From the NCBI GenBank assembly GCA_021613535.1, contig CP075492.1, positions 10,478,001 to 10,542,000 on the forward strand: a stretch of DNA of 64,000 nt, in the 5' to 3' direction. This document shows, in pieces, positions 21,995 through 34,620 of the stretch (the stretch's first letter is position 1; every line of letters begins with the position of its first letter). The notes below the pieces were generated by a model. That model worked only from the letters and a program-made list of their open reading frames with translations. It searched no databases and had not been told where the DNA came from. This DNA is from Adineta vaga. Lineage: Eukaryota > Rotifera. Made by a program: the position numbers and the translations under genes.

Positions 21995-22940
21995 ATTTTT
22001 AATACTGTTGAGATAGAATGAAGGAAATGTCGAAAGGATCAGTATAGTAATATTAAAGTTGAATTGCGTCGGCCTATATATAGAAACTGCTACCATGACA
22101 GTTGCTATCTCATGTTTTTGATTAGAATTTTTGTCTATAATTATTTGCTAATCTTATATTCTGAGGAAGAACGGAATTGGCAAAGAATGAGGATGTACTT
22201 TTGATTCTACTGAAAATGCTAACAGGGCGTAAATTTTAATGATGGTTAGTTTCTATTTTTCTCATGAAGAAGACAATGCCGAGCGTTTTGTCTTTTTAGT
22301 GGAATGTCTGAAAAAAAGTAGCTCTCGAAAATCTGCGTACAGCATCAATTAATTTCGGGTGAAGGGTTACATCGAAGCATGACAATAAGTTAAATTATTT
22401 TATCTTCACGTCAATTTGATTCTGAAAGATTAATTCCATACATGTCGCGTACAAAGATCAGCGATGTTTTTGACCAGAAGGAATCTTGCACTGTCAGATA
22501 GAATTTGAAACGAACGTCATCATGAATGATAATTTTTTATAAAGATTTAATTCTACTAACTAAACGGTAAATGCATAGAATACGAAGAGTACCTTTTCAT
22601 CTTTCGGTAATTCAGCATGACTATGTTGAAAGAATAGGTATCATGTCATTATGACAGTCAGAAGTGATATAATCATAGGTAATAAGTCTAAAACTCCTTC
22701 ATTAGCTGGATATATTTGGAAATATTCAGTTTATAGATCATGTATTAACAAAAACAAAATATTCGATAAAAAAAAGAACATAAAAAACCGTGATTTTGAT
22801 ACAAATTAAAAAGTTACATGAGTGGTAAGCATATTGTCAAGACCTCTCAATACATAGCTCTCAAAAAAAATCAACTCCAACACATTGAAATAATAAACCT
22901 GTTCGTCACTTCTTTCTTAGAGTTGTTTGTGATAAATACT
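21995..22940. other. Intergenic gap, GPCR / membrane protein
   Basis: No gene is recognised in this stretch, apart from the alternative upstream start of the GPCR at 22096. It should contain the GPCR promoter and the 3' flank of the next minus-strand gene. Confidence 0.4.
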
Positions 22941-23708
22941 CTAAATTTCAATTAATTCTGAATGAAAATCTTGTTGTACAGTTTCAAAACTTTCCGTTGG
23001 TGAACAATGTCGATGGTTAGGAAGATTAATAGCATGAAAATCATCCGATGGTGTTAAATGTTCGGCTGCACGTGCTCGATATTCAAAATTTTGATGTAAT
23101 GCATGAATCGATGCTTGACGATTTAATATATCAAAACCAATATATGCAACTTCAAGCATACTAAGTACAACATAAGTAAATAAATTTTCCACACGTACTA
23201 ATCGACTTTCTCGACTACATTTATAAATATTTAGATAATCTCTTTCATATAAAATCACCATTAAAAGTGTATGTAATGCTAATGTTAATAGAACTAATAA
23301 TTGCATTGCACCGTACCATGTTATACCAAGATCATTTCGAACTTTGGTATTTTCCCATTTACGAAGGATAATTATAAATAACGATAAATAACACATAACA
23401 ATAATTGATATAAATATAAAATGTGTTACTTTAAGAAAACGTAATTGTGCATGTTCATATATACAATGATTAACAGTTGTAAAACATGAATAGATTTGTG
23501 AAGATATATTATAAGATATTGGATGTTGATTATAAGCATTATAAAGATGAATTTCAGATGCACTCACGTGTAGGCTATTAAAAAATAAAGCACCAGCTTC
23601 GACACAAAATAGAACAACGATAAATTTTGGATCCATCGTTTTTTGGGGAATAGTTGGAAGACTATGTTGACTTTGTTTTGTGATCGATAACGGTCTTTGA
23701 TATTCCAT
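22941..23708 (-). CDS. Four-helix membrane protein, unknown family
   Basis: This single-exon gene encodes 255 aa. Four hydrophobic segments are visible: KFIVVLFCVEAGALFFNSL, FLKVTHFIFISIIVMCYLSL, YGAMQLLVLLTLALHTLLMV and FTYVVLSMLEVAYIGFDIL. The loop between the first two holds several Cys (YSCFTTVNHCIYEH) and N-glycosylation-type NIS. This tetraspan layout recalls tetraspanins or claudin-like proteins, but the CCG signature of tetraspanins and the W-GLW-C-C signature of claudins are absent. The C-terminal tail is acidic and ends with SELIEI, a possible PDZ ligand by position only. On the minus strand, an acceptor-like pyrimidine run ending in TAG lies just upstream of the ATG. I cannot assign a function. 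Confidence 0.6.
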   Translation of the reverse strand: MEYQRPLSITKQSQHSLPTIPQKTMDPKFIVVLFCVEAGALFFNSLHVSASEIHLYNAYNQHPISYNISSQIYSCFTTVNHCIYEHAQLRFLKVTHFIFISIIVMCYLSLFIIILRKWENTKVRNDLGITWYGAMQLLVLLTLALHTLLMVILYERDYLNIYKCSRESRLVRVENLFTYVVLSMLEVAYIGFDILNRQASIHALHQNFEYRARAAEHLTPSDDFHAINLPNHRHCSPTESFETVQQDFHSELIEI

Positions 23709-24790
23709 TTGGTTTTTTTTCTAGAATAAAAACAGAAGATTGAAGCATTGGGATTTCAAGTTGAAACAATTGTATTCTATAGAAATGAAAGACTAAACCA
23801 CAAACGGCTGTGTATATGAAAATAATAACATACTAGAAATATAAGACTTTCTTTCGTTCTTTCTTTTCGAACTGTAGATATTCTTTGTAAAAAAAAATGT
23901 TATTTCTCTTTCACCTGTAAGCATTCAAAATATGTATGTGTAATTGGATTAAAGACTAATGGTTAATAGGAACTTTCAAATAATGACACATAAGAAAAAC
24001 AGAACAAAGCGAAAACTTTACGTAAGATATAACGAACGTCTGTTTTAGTCTTAGTTAAATAGTAAATATACTCATTGAATTAAGTTCGATAGAGAAATCA
24101 AACGATAACTTGATGAACATTAATGAATGAAGCCAACTGAGGACAGATATGTTACATGGTAATCAATACATATCAATGAGAGACATGATGGAACAAAGAA
24201 TTTTAAGTCAATCAAGTAGATGTCTGAAGTGGTGAATTTTTATCACAAAGCAATTTCTCTCTTCTTTGTTATTACATCAAATCATAAATCAATCACCTTC
24301 AGGTACCTTCTTATTGAAAGTAAACTAATGTAAAGATGATGAAAAACTTCTGAGATAAGAAAACAAAATGAAATTTTATCAAGATCGTAAAAGATTTTGT
24401 TATTGTTTTTGTTGTTGTTGTTGTGTACGATTGGAATATATTCATGGAAATCCATTTTTACAAACCTTTGATGTATGAGTAATAGACTATTAGATTTCAT
24501 CCGATACAGAATAAAATATGGCAATAGCTGTTTGCAGTTGAATGTATTGATAGTTACTTTAAAATAGAAACGAAAATATGTACGTTTTTTTTCTCTTCAT
24601 TTATTTTACGCGTTCGAATGTTCTCTTGGATTTTTTTTTCGTCTTTCTTCTTTCAAAGTAAATAGTCAATATTTCATTACATATCACCAAGAGAGAGAGA
24701 AAGAAAGAAAAATGGAGAAAGAAACTCATCGTCTCTTGCATCCATAGACAAAAGAAAACGCGACAACAACAAGTTTTTTATTTTGACATT
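23709..24790. other. Divergent intergenic region
   Basis: About 1.1 kb between a minus-strand membrane protein and a plus-strand GTPase gene. It contains short GTT repeats (about 24397-24423) and AG-rich patches near 24690. No gene is recognised. Confidence 0.4.
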
Positions 24791-25415
24791 ATGCCAAAAT
24801 ATCAATTATCAGCAGCATCAGAATATCGGTAATGATTAAAATATAAACATTTTCAACTAATTATTTGTATTCTTTAGAATTTTAGTTTTAGGTGATCGAT
24901 CTGTCGGAAAAACGTCATTGATTATTCGTTATGTTCGCAATGAATTTCCTTCTCGTCGACTGTCTTCAGATGAATTAACAACTTCTTATCAGACAATTAT
25001 CGATGGAAAAGATTATACGTTAATCTTTCGTGAAATTTCAACAATATATGAACTTGATAAATTGACATTTTCGGATACAATTCCAACTGCATGTTTAATA
25101 CTCTTCTCGATTACTGATGAACAAAGTTTTTCCAATGTACATATTTTCTATGAAAAACTTCGTTCGAAACTTTCTACTCAATCAATACATATACCGATTT
25201 TACTCATAGCAAATAAAATTGATCTAGAACATGAACGTGCTGTTAGTGAAGAATCCATTGATAAATTAAAATTTCATGGTATTGATGTATTTGATATAAG
25301 TGTGAAAGGAAATGTTGGTATTGGTGATATTATTTATACTGCAATTAAACATTTACAATATGATAATTTAGACAGAATCAAACCGCCCAATGCTTGTGCT
25401 TGTATAATCACGTAA
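24791..25415 (+). CDS. Atypical Ras-like small GTPase with CAAX box
   Basis: Two exons (24791-24828, 24878-25415) give 576 nt, 191 aa. The P-loop GDRSVGKTS is at residues 18-26, the switch I area is around TTSYQTI, the G4 motif NKID is in LLIANKIDLEHER, and a G5-like DISVKG follows. The C-terminus NACACIIT ends in CIIT, a CAAX-type prenylation signal. The G3 motif DTAGQE, which carries the catalytic glutamine and binds the gamma phosphate, is missing: the expected place reads LIFREISTIYELDKL. The protein should be membrane-anchored and bind nucleotide, but probably hydrolyses GTP poorly. It may be a divergent Ras/Rap/Rerg-type member; the subfamily is not assignable by eye. Confidence 0.82.
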
Positions 25416-25527
25416 AACATGTCTTTTTTCTTTATTGAGTAAAATAGGATGAATGAAATATGATACAAATAGCAAAGCGAAAAACACAGAAATATTGTTT
25501 TTTTATTTTGAAAATCTTGTTTCTTTT

Positions 25528-26230
<703 letters not shown>

Positions 26231-27305
26231 TATTATTTAATTAAAGATAAATTATTTGAAAAATATGATTTGTCTCTATCCAATGGAAAAGAAAAAGAGA
26301 ATAATAAAGATAATTCATATTTGTAGATGATATCATGCAAGAAATAGAGCGATACCAAATGATGCATATTCAAATACAAGAAAAGAAAGAAAAACAAAGT
26401 CTACATAATTAAACTGCAATGTTTATCATTCTTAATTTAGATTTCAATCCTCTTTAATTTTCAATCATCCTTGACTAAGTATCATTGTTTATTCTATTCA
26501 GATTATCTAAAAAAGCAAACTTACTTATCCAACCTAGTTGCCTATGTATCAAACTGTGCGATGCCCAAGTAATGTATATATATGTATATGGATAGAGAAA
26601 TGGATTGTATATTTGTTTTTTCTAGAAGAGAGGCGGAAATACTTTGTAATCTAACTGTCCTCTTCTATTTTTCTTTTGCTTTCTTCTTGGTGACATGTCT
26701 TCATACACCCAGTTCGTCATCAAAAGACAGAAGTTATGTACTCTTTTCTTTTTTCTTCAATTATGTTGTTGATGAGAAAAACATCCAAATAGTACGAGAG
26801 ATATCGCTAAGATGATTGTACATCTCCATTTTGTTCGTTCTCAAAGATGATATAGCCGTCGAAAGAAAGAAAATACATGCTTGTCATTTATTCTCCTACG
26901 CATTCGATTAGTCTAAGGATAGCAAGTATACATCTGCTATTTTACTCGATAGTTGGTTAGTGATACGACAATTACGTCAAATCAATCAAGTATTCATAGT
27001 TACAACATATGAGAATTCAATTTGATCCGTAACCAAAAAAAAGCGAAAATTTTATTTTTATTACTTAAATCAACGCTTGTTTGAAAATAATAATCTTTAA
27101 GTATATACAAGTTCGTATTGCTCGGTGGTAAAATAGAGAATATCCATCAAAGCAACAAAAGAGAAAAAAGAACAAATGAATAAAGAACGTCTAGAAAAAT
27201 ACAATAATTATAATTTTTTTCTCGTCGATTTGAGTAGACAACAACGAATAAAGGAAAGATTCTGGAAAATATATATTAAAATTTTTTGTATTGCTCTCTC
27301 ATCGT
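26231..27305. other. Gene-free stretch upstream of CH-domain gene
   Basis: About 1.1 kb with no recognised gene. The short plus-strand frames at 26582-26815 and 27176-27373 are low-complexity or overlap SMIM14 exons antisense. Confidence 0.45.
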
Positions 27306-27828
27306 TTATTGTACTGTTGGACCAGGTGGATCTTGATCATTACGACGCGGCCCCTAGAAAGAAAGAGATGTAATGTGAATGAGAAAATCTCTCATCATCA
27401 TACTTCATTCGATGGTTTGCCGAGATTGTTTCGATTGTTTCGAAGTGTTCGTGGTCGAAAAAGGAAAAGTAATAGAGCAATAGCAAACCATACTGCTAAC
27501 ATTATGTACATATTCGACATTCCTGTATTACCACCACCGACATTTTGAGCACCCGGCACTAAACAAAAAGAAAGAATGTTTTCTCAATAAAAACAAATAT
27601 TCACTGATTGAAAAACATACATGGTCCATTAAAACATTCCGTATCAGTGCATGTTGTTTGTGCATTACGAAGCATATCAGTAAGACGATTCATGGCACGT
27701 TCATGATTCATTTGAAACATATTCTAATAAAAAAAGAATGAGTCGATATGAAAATACTAGACAAATCTTACAATGCATTCACATGGATCAAAACCACCAT
27801 CTCCAGGGTTACCTCCAGCACCGTCCAT
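27306..27828 (-). CDS. SMIM14: Small integral membrane protein 14
   Basis: SMIM14 is a conserved small ER-resident single-pass protein of unclear function. Four exons (27772-27828, 27621-27723, 27404-27558, 27306-27353) sum to 363 nt, 120 aa; human is 99 aa. The conserved N-terminus GGFDPCECI, then HERAMNRLTDMLRNAQ, then TCTDTECF precedes the membrane helix MYIMLAVWFAIALLLFLFRP. The tail matches RTLRNNRNNLGKPSNE and NDQDPPGPTVQ. All of these are family landmarks that I recognise. An extra Gly/Asn-rich stretch (NVGGGNTGMSN) before the helix accounts for part of the greater length. The model ends in a 48-nt exon. Confidence 0.93.
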
Positions 27829-28305
27829 TATCTATTAGAATTCAGATATGAAAGAAGGAATCTCTATATTGAAAATATTTACCGTAAATAGTACCGAAAT
27901 AAAGAATGAATGTGGATAAGGATGCTAAGAATAGAACTATTTTCAAACGAAAAATAATCTGAAAAAAACAAATCATACATCATATGATTAAATAGAAAAT
28001 AATGTGTTGGCGACCGATTTGTCGTTTCGCTCTATCACGACAATAATAAAAAAATGAGTCCTTTTTTAAAGTGCAACGCATATGATGAAAAAGAACATCA
28101 TATACACCCGAATTTTATTCTAACCAATCAATAATAGCCATGAATTTAGCATCCTGTGACAAATAGCAATCTATCGAATCGATAAGACGTTTTTGGCTAT
28201 AGATAGCGCCATAGATCGAAGTGACTGATATATCACTCAATATAGAAAAACTTCTCATAGGATAGAATGAAATAAAGATTTTGTATATTGATGTTCTCTA
28301 CTTTT
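27829..28305. other. Intergenic gap, SMIM14 / C1GALT1
   Basis: No gene is recognised. It holds the SMIM14 upstream region and the 3' flank of C1GALT1, both minus strand. Confidence 0.4.
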
Positions 28306-29145
28306 CTAATCAATAGTATCTAAATATCGTGTCCATTCAATTAAATTCATCCATTCTCTAGTCATATAATGAAAACTAATGGATTCTTTTGAACAACAAT
28401 CAAAACCTGAATAAGGTTTCAATGTATTATAATCCAAATACCATTGTGGAAATTCCATATAATACAACGATAATAATTCTAATGGAAAAAATCGATGTTG
28501 TAAACCATCCATAGCACCATTTAAAGTAACATTAAGATGTTGTAAACATCGACTGATATAGACATCTTCCATTCCTGGAACATACCATTCGGAACAAGTC
28601 GTTTGTAAATTTGGTAACATTCGTTTAAGAGCGACAGTGTTAATGACATAACCTGCACCGCCACTTAAATGAACAGGTGCACCATTTTTCGGTGCAAACA
28701 CATGTCCGAATGCTAATGCTTCTGATGTTTCATACAATAAATGACGTAAATTTTCCATAATAACATATGTATCATCATCAGCCATCAATAACCAATCGAA
28801 ATCATAAGGTTGAGGTTGTTGAATAATAACATTGATTGCATCAAATACTTTAATACTGAGTTCAACATAATTATCACCGACATCAAATAAATTTAGAATA
28901 GGTAATATTGTATTATTCCATTTTGTAAGATTTGTTGCTGCTAAAAAGACATGTTTATCACATCGTTTCGCCCACGTTTGATGTATAGTTAATGCTCGTG
29001 TTGCTAAATTTTGACCAAATGTTTTAATAACACAATAGATGCGTTGATGAGAAGATGAATTCGAAACCGAATCAACTGGTAAAACGAAAAGAAGAAGGAT
29101 AAAACTAAAGAAATTGAAGTTTACCATCATTTTGAAAACATACAT
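28306..29145 (-). CDS. C1GALT1: Core 1 beta-1,3-galactosyltransferase (GT31)
   Basis: This Golgi type II enzyme adds galactose to O-linked GalNAc to make the core 1 (T antigen) glycan. The single exon encodes 279 aa; human C1GALT1 is 363 aa, so the stem region is short. A signal anchor lies near residues 9-27 (NFNFFSFILLLFVLP). Catalytic-domain motifs follow in order: IYCVIKTFGQNLATRA, TWAKRCDKHVFLA, DFDWLLMADDDTYV with the metal-binding DDD, HLSGGAGYVIN, MEDVYISRCL with the conserved ED, and SFHYM near the end. An alternative start two codon positions after YVFK (MMVN) is possible. In a window full of introns the absence of introns suggests a retrocopy or intron loss. C1GALT1 versus a C1GALT1-like paralogue cannot be separated by eye. 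Confidence 0.88.
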   Translation of the reverse strand: MYVFKMMVNFNFFSFILLLFVLPVDSVSNSSSHQRIYCVIKTFGQNLATRALTIHQTWAKRCDKHVFLAATNLTKWNNTILPILNLFDVGDNYVELSIKVFDAINVIIQQPQPYDFDWLLMADDDTYVIMENLRHLLYETSEALAFGHVFAPKNGAPVHLSGGAGYVINTVALKRMLPNLQTTCSEWYVPGMEDVYISRCLQHLNVTLNGAMDGLQHRFFPLELLSLYYMEFPQWYLDYNTLKPYSGFDCCSKESISFHYMTREWMNLIEWTRYLDTID

Positions 29146-29326
29146 ACATGTGTGTTCTTTTACATTTCGCTACTTCAGTTACATAAATGTCAATAAACTG
29201 TTCTTTTTTTTCTCTTCCGAAAACGAAAAATTATTGTACAAGGCTAATTCAGTTCGATACTAAATTTATTGTTTAATAAAGCTGAGAGTTTTGTTAACAA
29301 CGAAGAGACAAAAAGAAAGAGAGAAG

Positions 29327-31768
29327 TTAAACAATCGTTTGTTTCAAGATTGATGATAATGTTTTCTTCTTTTGATTTTGTTCCAATGATTTACGAATAT
29401 CCGATGGTATTTTTCCATAACATGGTTTACATACAGGTGTTGCATCGACATCGAAAAATTTACTTTTTTCATTCATTTGTGTTTCACATGCTGAACAAGT
29501 AAAATGTTCCTTACAATATTTTTTATTACATGCCGTATAAGCTAGAAGAAAGAAAAAAAACCCATTCTATTGATTGATGAGGGGAAAAGCGTCATTTTAC
29601 CTCCATTAGGAAGAGTTCGATTACAAATACAACATGATGAACCGAAAAGAAAATGATAATCTGTTTCACAATAAGCTAAACCTTTGTATTCGAAATGTTT
29701 GCTTCCAAGAAATGGTTGACCACAACGTGCACAACAAAAATGCTATGAATGAAAATGATATTCATCAATCATAATTCCTTTTAATAAATATATATAAATC
29801 AAACCTCGACATGCCATTGTTTTCCCAGAGCACTAACAACGCGATCATCAATTAAACGTCGACATGCTGTACACACAGGTAAATCAAGTTTGTTATAACA
29901 CGTTTGACAATATAATAAACCATGTACATCTCGAGCGTTTTCATCTAATTCTATTCTAGAAAAGAAATCTCAAATTTTTATCATCATTCTTCTACAAATG
30001 AATAACTAACCGACAAGTTGAACATTGAAAATGGTAGGCATGATAGCATTCACCTTTATATCTGATGTATTTATTTTCAATGAATTGTCTTTAAAGAAAA
30101 ACAAAATGAATCTTTTATTTAACAAATTTGATCTTCTTTACTTACTGACATGTTGAACAAAATGGTAGAGAAACATTTGGATCTTTCAATTTTTCTTTGA
30201 CATGACATTCTCGACATAACGCCCTAGAGAATTGACATTCGTTGTTTGTTATTGTTGAAATAAAGACAATTTCATCATCATTCATTTCTTACCTGCCATT
30301 ATTTTTCGAGAAACCAATATCAAGTAGTGGAATATGACATAGATGACAACGAAAACAATCAGGATGAAAACATTTTTGTATTGCGCGAATAACTCGACCA
30401 ACAATTGGATGTTCTAAATCATTATACGAATTTGATAAAGAAGTCTATTTTTTTATAAGAGAATTTCATACCACATTCCGCACAACAAGGTGCAAATAAC
30501 ATTTGAAAATCTCGTTCACAATATTTTCGACCTTCATGCTTGAAAATACAAATATTCATTTAAAAAAAAACAAATTCAGATGAATTACTTCGAAATATAA
30601 TCCATTTTCAAATGGTTGAAAACATTGAGCACAACTAGAAAGTCATTGCATCGATTTCATTGGATAAAATTTAATTTCAAACTTACACAAAACATTGTGT
30701 ATGCCAAATTTGTCCAGCAGCATTAATAATCTGTTCATTAGTAGCAAATGATTGTTTACAATTAACACATATATTATCCGATGTCATAAAACTAAAATCA
30801 AACGACAAAAAAAGTAATGAATTTTTTCAAATTTCTTTTTTCTTTTCCAACCAGGATTTATTATCAGGTTTCGGTGGATTTGCATTGGTTTTCTTCGCTA
30901 ATTTATTCTTAAATTCTTCATTATCTAATTCAAATGTTTCCAATAAATTATTTAATAAAGCAATACTTGATGATATACTATTGCTATTATCATTAACACT
31001 TGAAGTTCGTCGTTGTTGTTGAGACATATTCATTAATGATCGAGATGACGAGGACACAGACGAGGATACATCCGCATCATTAGATAATGATATTAAATCC
31101 GCTAGAGCATTATTAAGTTGAGTTTCTTTATTAAGAACTTCACTAAAACATTTATTTTGTCGTTTGGAAATCATCGATTCTTGACTACGATTACGTGTTA
31201 ATATTGGTGTCATATTCTGTGAACTTTCAATACTGTAATATGATGAAGATGCTGATGACGGTTGCTCGTGTTTCTTGTAATGATCGTTATTCAATGTTTG
31301 CTGTATTTGTTCTTTCTTTGTTGTTTCTTGTTCTCTATCTCTGGTGACTTGATCTTGATGGATTTTTTCTATGTATGTTTGATTATTCTCGTTAGAAGAA
31401 GAAATATTATTGTCGTCGTTATTATTAACCTTGATATTTTTTGTATGCTGGCAACAATTAGATTCTACTCGGTTGGTAACAACAATATTATCTATCGGTA
31501 AAAAATCTTGAGCGCTTACATAAGGCGTCGAAACACTTCGTGCCTCATATCCTTTAATTAATTCGGAAACCGATGGAACAGTTACTGTTTCAACTGAACA
31601 TAATGATACTGTTGATGATGATGATGATACAGTCATTAGATTTGCATGTGTAGCACGTCGTTGTGGTTTCATTCGAGCGATAGCTTCGGTTAAATCCTGT
31701 TGACTTACACAAAATCGTTGTTGTTGCTGTTGTTTCAATCTTTGCTGTTGTAAACGTTTTCGTTCCAT
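29327..31768 (-). CDS. LIMS1: PINCH (LIMS) five-LIM protein with N-terminal extension
   Basis: PINCH is the LIM-only adaptor of the ILK-PINCH-parvin complex at integrin adhesions. Ten exons are read: 30852-31768, 30687-30791, 30589-30634, 30472-30538, 30293-30413, 30146-30223, 30011-30088, 29805-29955, 29601-29742, 29327-29541. They sum to 1920 nt, 639 aa. LIM1 matches PINCH closely ([31 protein letters not shown]). LIM2 to LIM5 follow, with [20 protein letters not shown] and [20 protein letters not shown] in LIM4. Human PINCH is about 325 aa. The extra 305 N-terminal residues are Gln- and Ser-rich and disordered, encoded by one 917-nt exon that joins LIM1 through a 60-nt intron (30792-30851). 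If that intron is not used, the first exon ends at its own stop at 30827 and PINCH would start at the ATG near 30787. Confidence 0.9.
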
Positions 31769-32147
31769 TGTGATGTGTTTCGTTTCAAATTGATTGAAAA
31801 CGTTTATATACTTGTATTCTGATAGGTTTGATTACGTGATCAATTCAAACTATTTTTCTTCTCTTTTGATCATTAAAAAATGAAATTCAATATGATAACA
31901 GACTGATGCTGTTACTGTTGCACATTATTGAAATCAAACGAATAATCATCAATTGAAACAAAACTTTACTGTCGTTCTCATCGTACAGATTGATCTAAGA
32001 TTTGAATGTGTCTTTTTTCTTTCTTGCATAAGAATAGTTTATTGTAGTTTCAAATAAAAGTTCACACGATAAGAACAAGAAAAAGCGTACGATTATCACA
32101 GTTAAAAATAACAACACCTAATAAGTTCTTTATTTGTTTCTATGTCA
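31769..32147. other. Intergenic gap, PINCH / ERLIN
   Basis: No gene is recognised; both flanking genes are on the minus strand. Confidence 0.4.
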
Positions 32148-33354
32148 TCAAGCTGTTGTAGGTTGTTTTCGTTTTTGTACTTGATCATCAAATTTCATAT
32201 CCGATGTAAATATGTTTGGAATAGAATTTCCAAAATAAACTTTCGTATTTTGTGCTAAAGCTTGATACATTGACCATTGAAGATATTCGGGTGTTAATTT
32301 AAGTTTATTCGATTCAGCTTCAGTATCACTCTTATATTTATTAGCATCAGCTAATGAACGTTCACGTGCTAAATGCATTTCAGCTTCGATTTCAGCAATC
32401 CTCTTTTCACTTTCTTTGCCAAGAATTTTTTGTTCATATTGAATTTTTGCGACTTGAGCTAACTTTTCTGCTTCAATAACAGCACGACGACGATCTGTTT
32501 CCGCTTCTTTTTCAACAACTTTCTGATGAGCAGTTGTAATCATATATCTAATATTATGATATCAATTAAATCCTTACAATAATAATCTTTTAATGAAACT
32601 TACTGTGTCTTTTCCTGTTCCATTGTTTCATAATTTCGACGAATAGCTTCGGGAATTTTTGGTTTCGTAACTAAATAGAAACTTATTTTCGACGAAAGAT
32701 CTCTCCATTGGAAATATTTTCAAGTACCTCGAACTGAACTGATATAAAGTCCTGGTGCTAAATCATTTAAATCTGTTTGTAATGTTCGTTTAAGATGATC
32801 GTCAATACTGGAAAACAGATCAATATATACTTCTTGTAATGAATGTACTGAACAGAATTGATTAACTTCATGATGGATTTTATCAAAAATTAATGTTCGA
32901 TCATAATAGACAGTATAATTTCGTACAATATCAATAACAGCATCACGATTTAATATATTTACAACTTCGATTTTATCGAAATAGATCATTGTACCACCAC
33001 TTGTACCGCAAGGAATATTTTTAACTAAATAAACAAAACGAAATTGATACAAGTTCTCTTCCTTCAATGACAATGTTAATAATTTACCTTCATCAGTTTG
33101 TAGAGTTGTTTGAACAATTTTAACTGATGTAAGAAATGGTATCATAACATGATAACCTGGTGCAGTCATCGATGTAAGAAGTGCTCCACCTCTAGAATTG
33201 ACCGATGGTGAAAGGAATATTACTTGACATAGATAAATATCGAATTGTCAACTTGCCTGTAATAAATTCCAACATGTCCTTCAGGAATCTGATGAATTCC
33301 TAAGGGAATTATCGCCCCGACGCATGCAAATGCAACTAACCATTTGAGAACCAT
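32148..33354 (-). CDS. ERLIN2: Erlin, ER lipid-raft SPFH protein
   Basis: Erlins form large ER-membrane assemblies that recruit RNF170 to degrade active IP3 receptors and influence sterol sensing. Five exons (33257-33354, 33088-33191, 32728-33024, 32604-32670, 32148-32547) sum to 966 nt, 321 aa. The N-terminal anchor [20 protein letters not shown] is followed by the SPFH core: [65 protein letters not shown]. Next come the coiled segment [19 protein letters not shown] and [10 protein letters not shown]. Intron 1 has a GC donor (ACAG/GCAAGT), a rare but valid class. Intron 2 is 63 nt without stops, so retention would insert 21 residues in frame. ERLIN1 versus ERLIN2 cannot be resolved, as the duplication is probably vertebrate-specific. 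Confidence 0.94.
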
Positions 33355-33801
33355 GGTTTGTTTAGAAAGAACGTTTATGAAAACTAGTGAAACAACATAA
33401 AAAAGGAACACAGCACAAGTGATGAGTCATTATTTGTTACGGATCAATAAATAAAATTAGTCAACCAAGTCAATACATTGCTAAATAGCATTTAATTTCA
33501 AACTGACAGTTTTCAATAATTTATTATATTACTGAACACTTTTTCTTTATTACTGATCATAACTTATTAAACATCGATGACATCTACCGGAATATTCATA
33601 GTGTTACACGTATTATTAACCTGTCATTTTGACCGTAGAGACAAATATATTGAAACATAAACGACATCATTAATAATAACCAGTTTTAAATTTTGTAAGA
33701 AAAAGTATGTTTTATTTTGAAAGAGAAAAAGTTTTATGCCAAATTATATAATATCACTGTTAATAAAAAATAAGAAGTCATCAGTTAGTTATCACAAAAT
33801 A
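33355..33801. other. Intergenic gap upstream of ERLIN
   Basis: No gene is recognised. It holds the ERLIN promoter region and the 3' flank of the next minus-strand gene. Confidence 0.4.
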
Positions 33802-34593
33802 TCACAATCTGTCGTCGTCGGTAAATATTCTAAATGAAACAATAAGTGTTAGAAATTATTGGTAATGATAGAATATATTACTCTCTTAATTTCTTGTATG
33901 ATTCTGCATAGATTCGTTTCGTCAGATTATTCACAAATAAATCCATAGATTTTCCATTGCATTCCAAATCTTTTATTGTATCATCATCATCAGCAATCAG
34001 TGTCAACGCCGAAACTATAATATCTTCTGTTATTTGATCAGAAAAATCTTCAAGATCAGATGAAGTAATCATTTCATCGATGTATGTATTCATGGTTTGA
34101 AAAGTTTCAACTGGATCTAATATGTGTTGATCATCGTTGATCTAGGTTTTTCATCGGAGAAGTAAACAAATACTGTGCACTTAAGATCAGAAGATGACAA
34201 ACCTGATGTAAGACAGTTTCTATCGAATGTTCAACAAATTGATCAGCAAAGTTTTCTAAATCAATCAAAGATTGTTGCGTGTGTTTTGATAAATAGAGGT
34301 TTATTCAAACTAAATGAATATTGAACATCAAATGGTCTTTTCAATTTATTGTTGCTATTTGTATTCGGTACACTTTGATAATGAATTGAATCATTATTGG
34401 TTGATGGTAATGAACATCGTGAAGGTTTTTCTTGAACTGCTTCATTTTGATTATTACTTAAAGATCGACATCGTGATAATGTAGTTGGTTCCGATGATCG
34501 ACTCAATGGAAGAATATGTATTAAATGAGTTAAGGCATTTGTAATTGCTTGTTGAACTTGATGATTTACTAGAATTACTAGTTCCTTTTCCAT
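33802..34593 (-). CDS. Small helical protein downstream of MTRF1, unknown
   Basis: Exons 34311-34593, 34203-34255, 33882-34141 and 33802-33829 sum to 624 nt, 207 aa. I do not recognise the family. The protein is acidic with several amphipathic helices: ELVILVNHQVQQAITNALTH, FADQFVEHSIETVLHQ, DFSDQITEDIIVSALTLIAD and LFVNNLTKRIYAESYKKL. Their spacing of hydrophobic residues resembles A-kinase-anchoring (RII-binding) helices, but that is speculative. A Ser/Asn-rich linker lies between the first two. The ATG is immediately preceded by a TTTCTAG acceptor and lies only 27 nt after the stop of the upstream release-factor gene. This strongly suggests it is the downstream cistron of a trans-spliced pair. 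Confidence 0.6.
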
Positions 34594-34606
34594 CTAGAAA
34601 GACAAA
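34594..34606 (-). other. Candidate spliced-leader acceptor in MTRF1 operon
   Basis: On the minus strand TTTGTCTTTCTAG ends at 34594, directly before the ATG of the downstream gene and 27 nt after the MTRF1 stop. There is no room for a promoter or a 5' exon. Confidence 0.65.
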
Positions 34607-34620
34607 AGAATATGTTTGAC

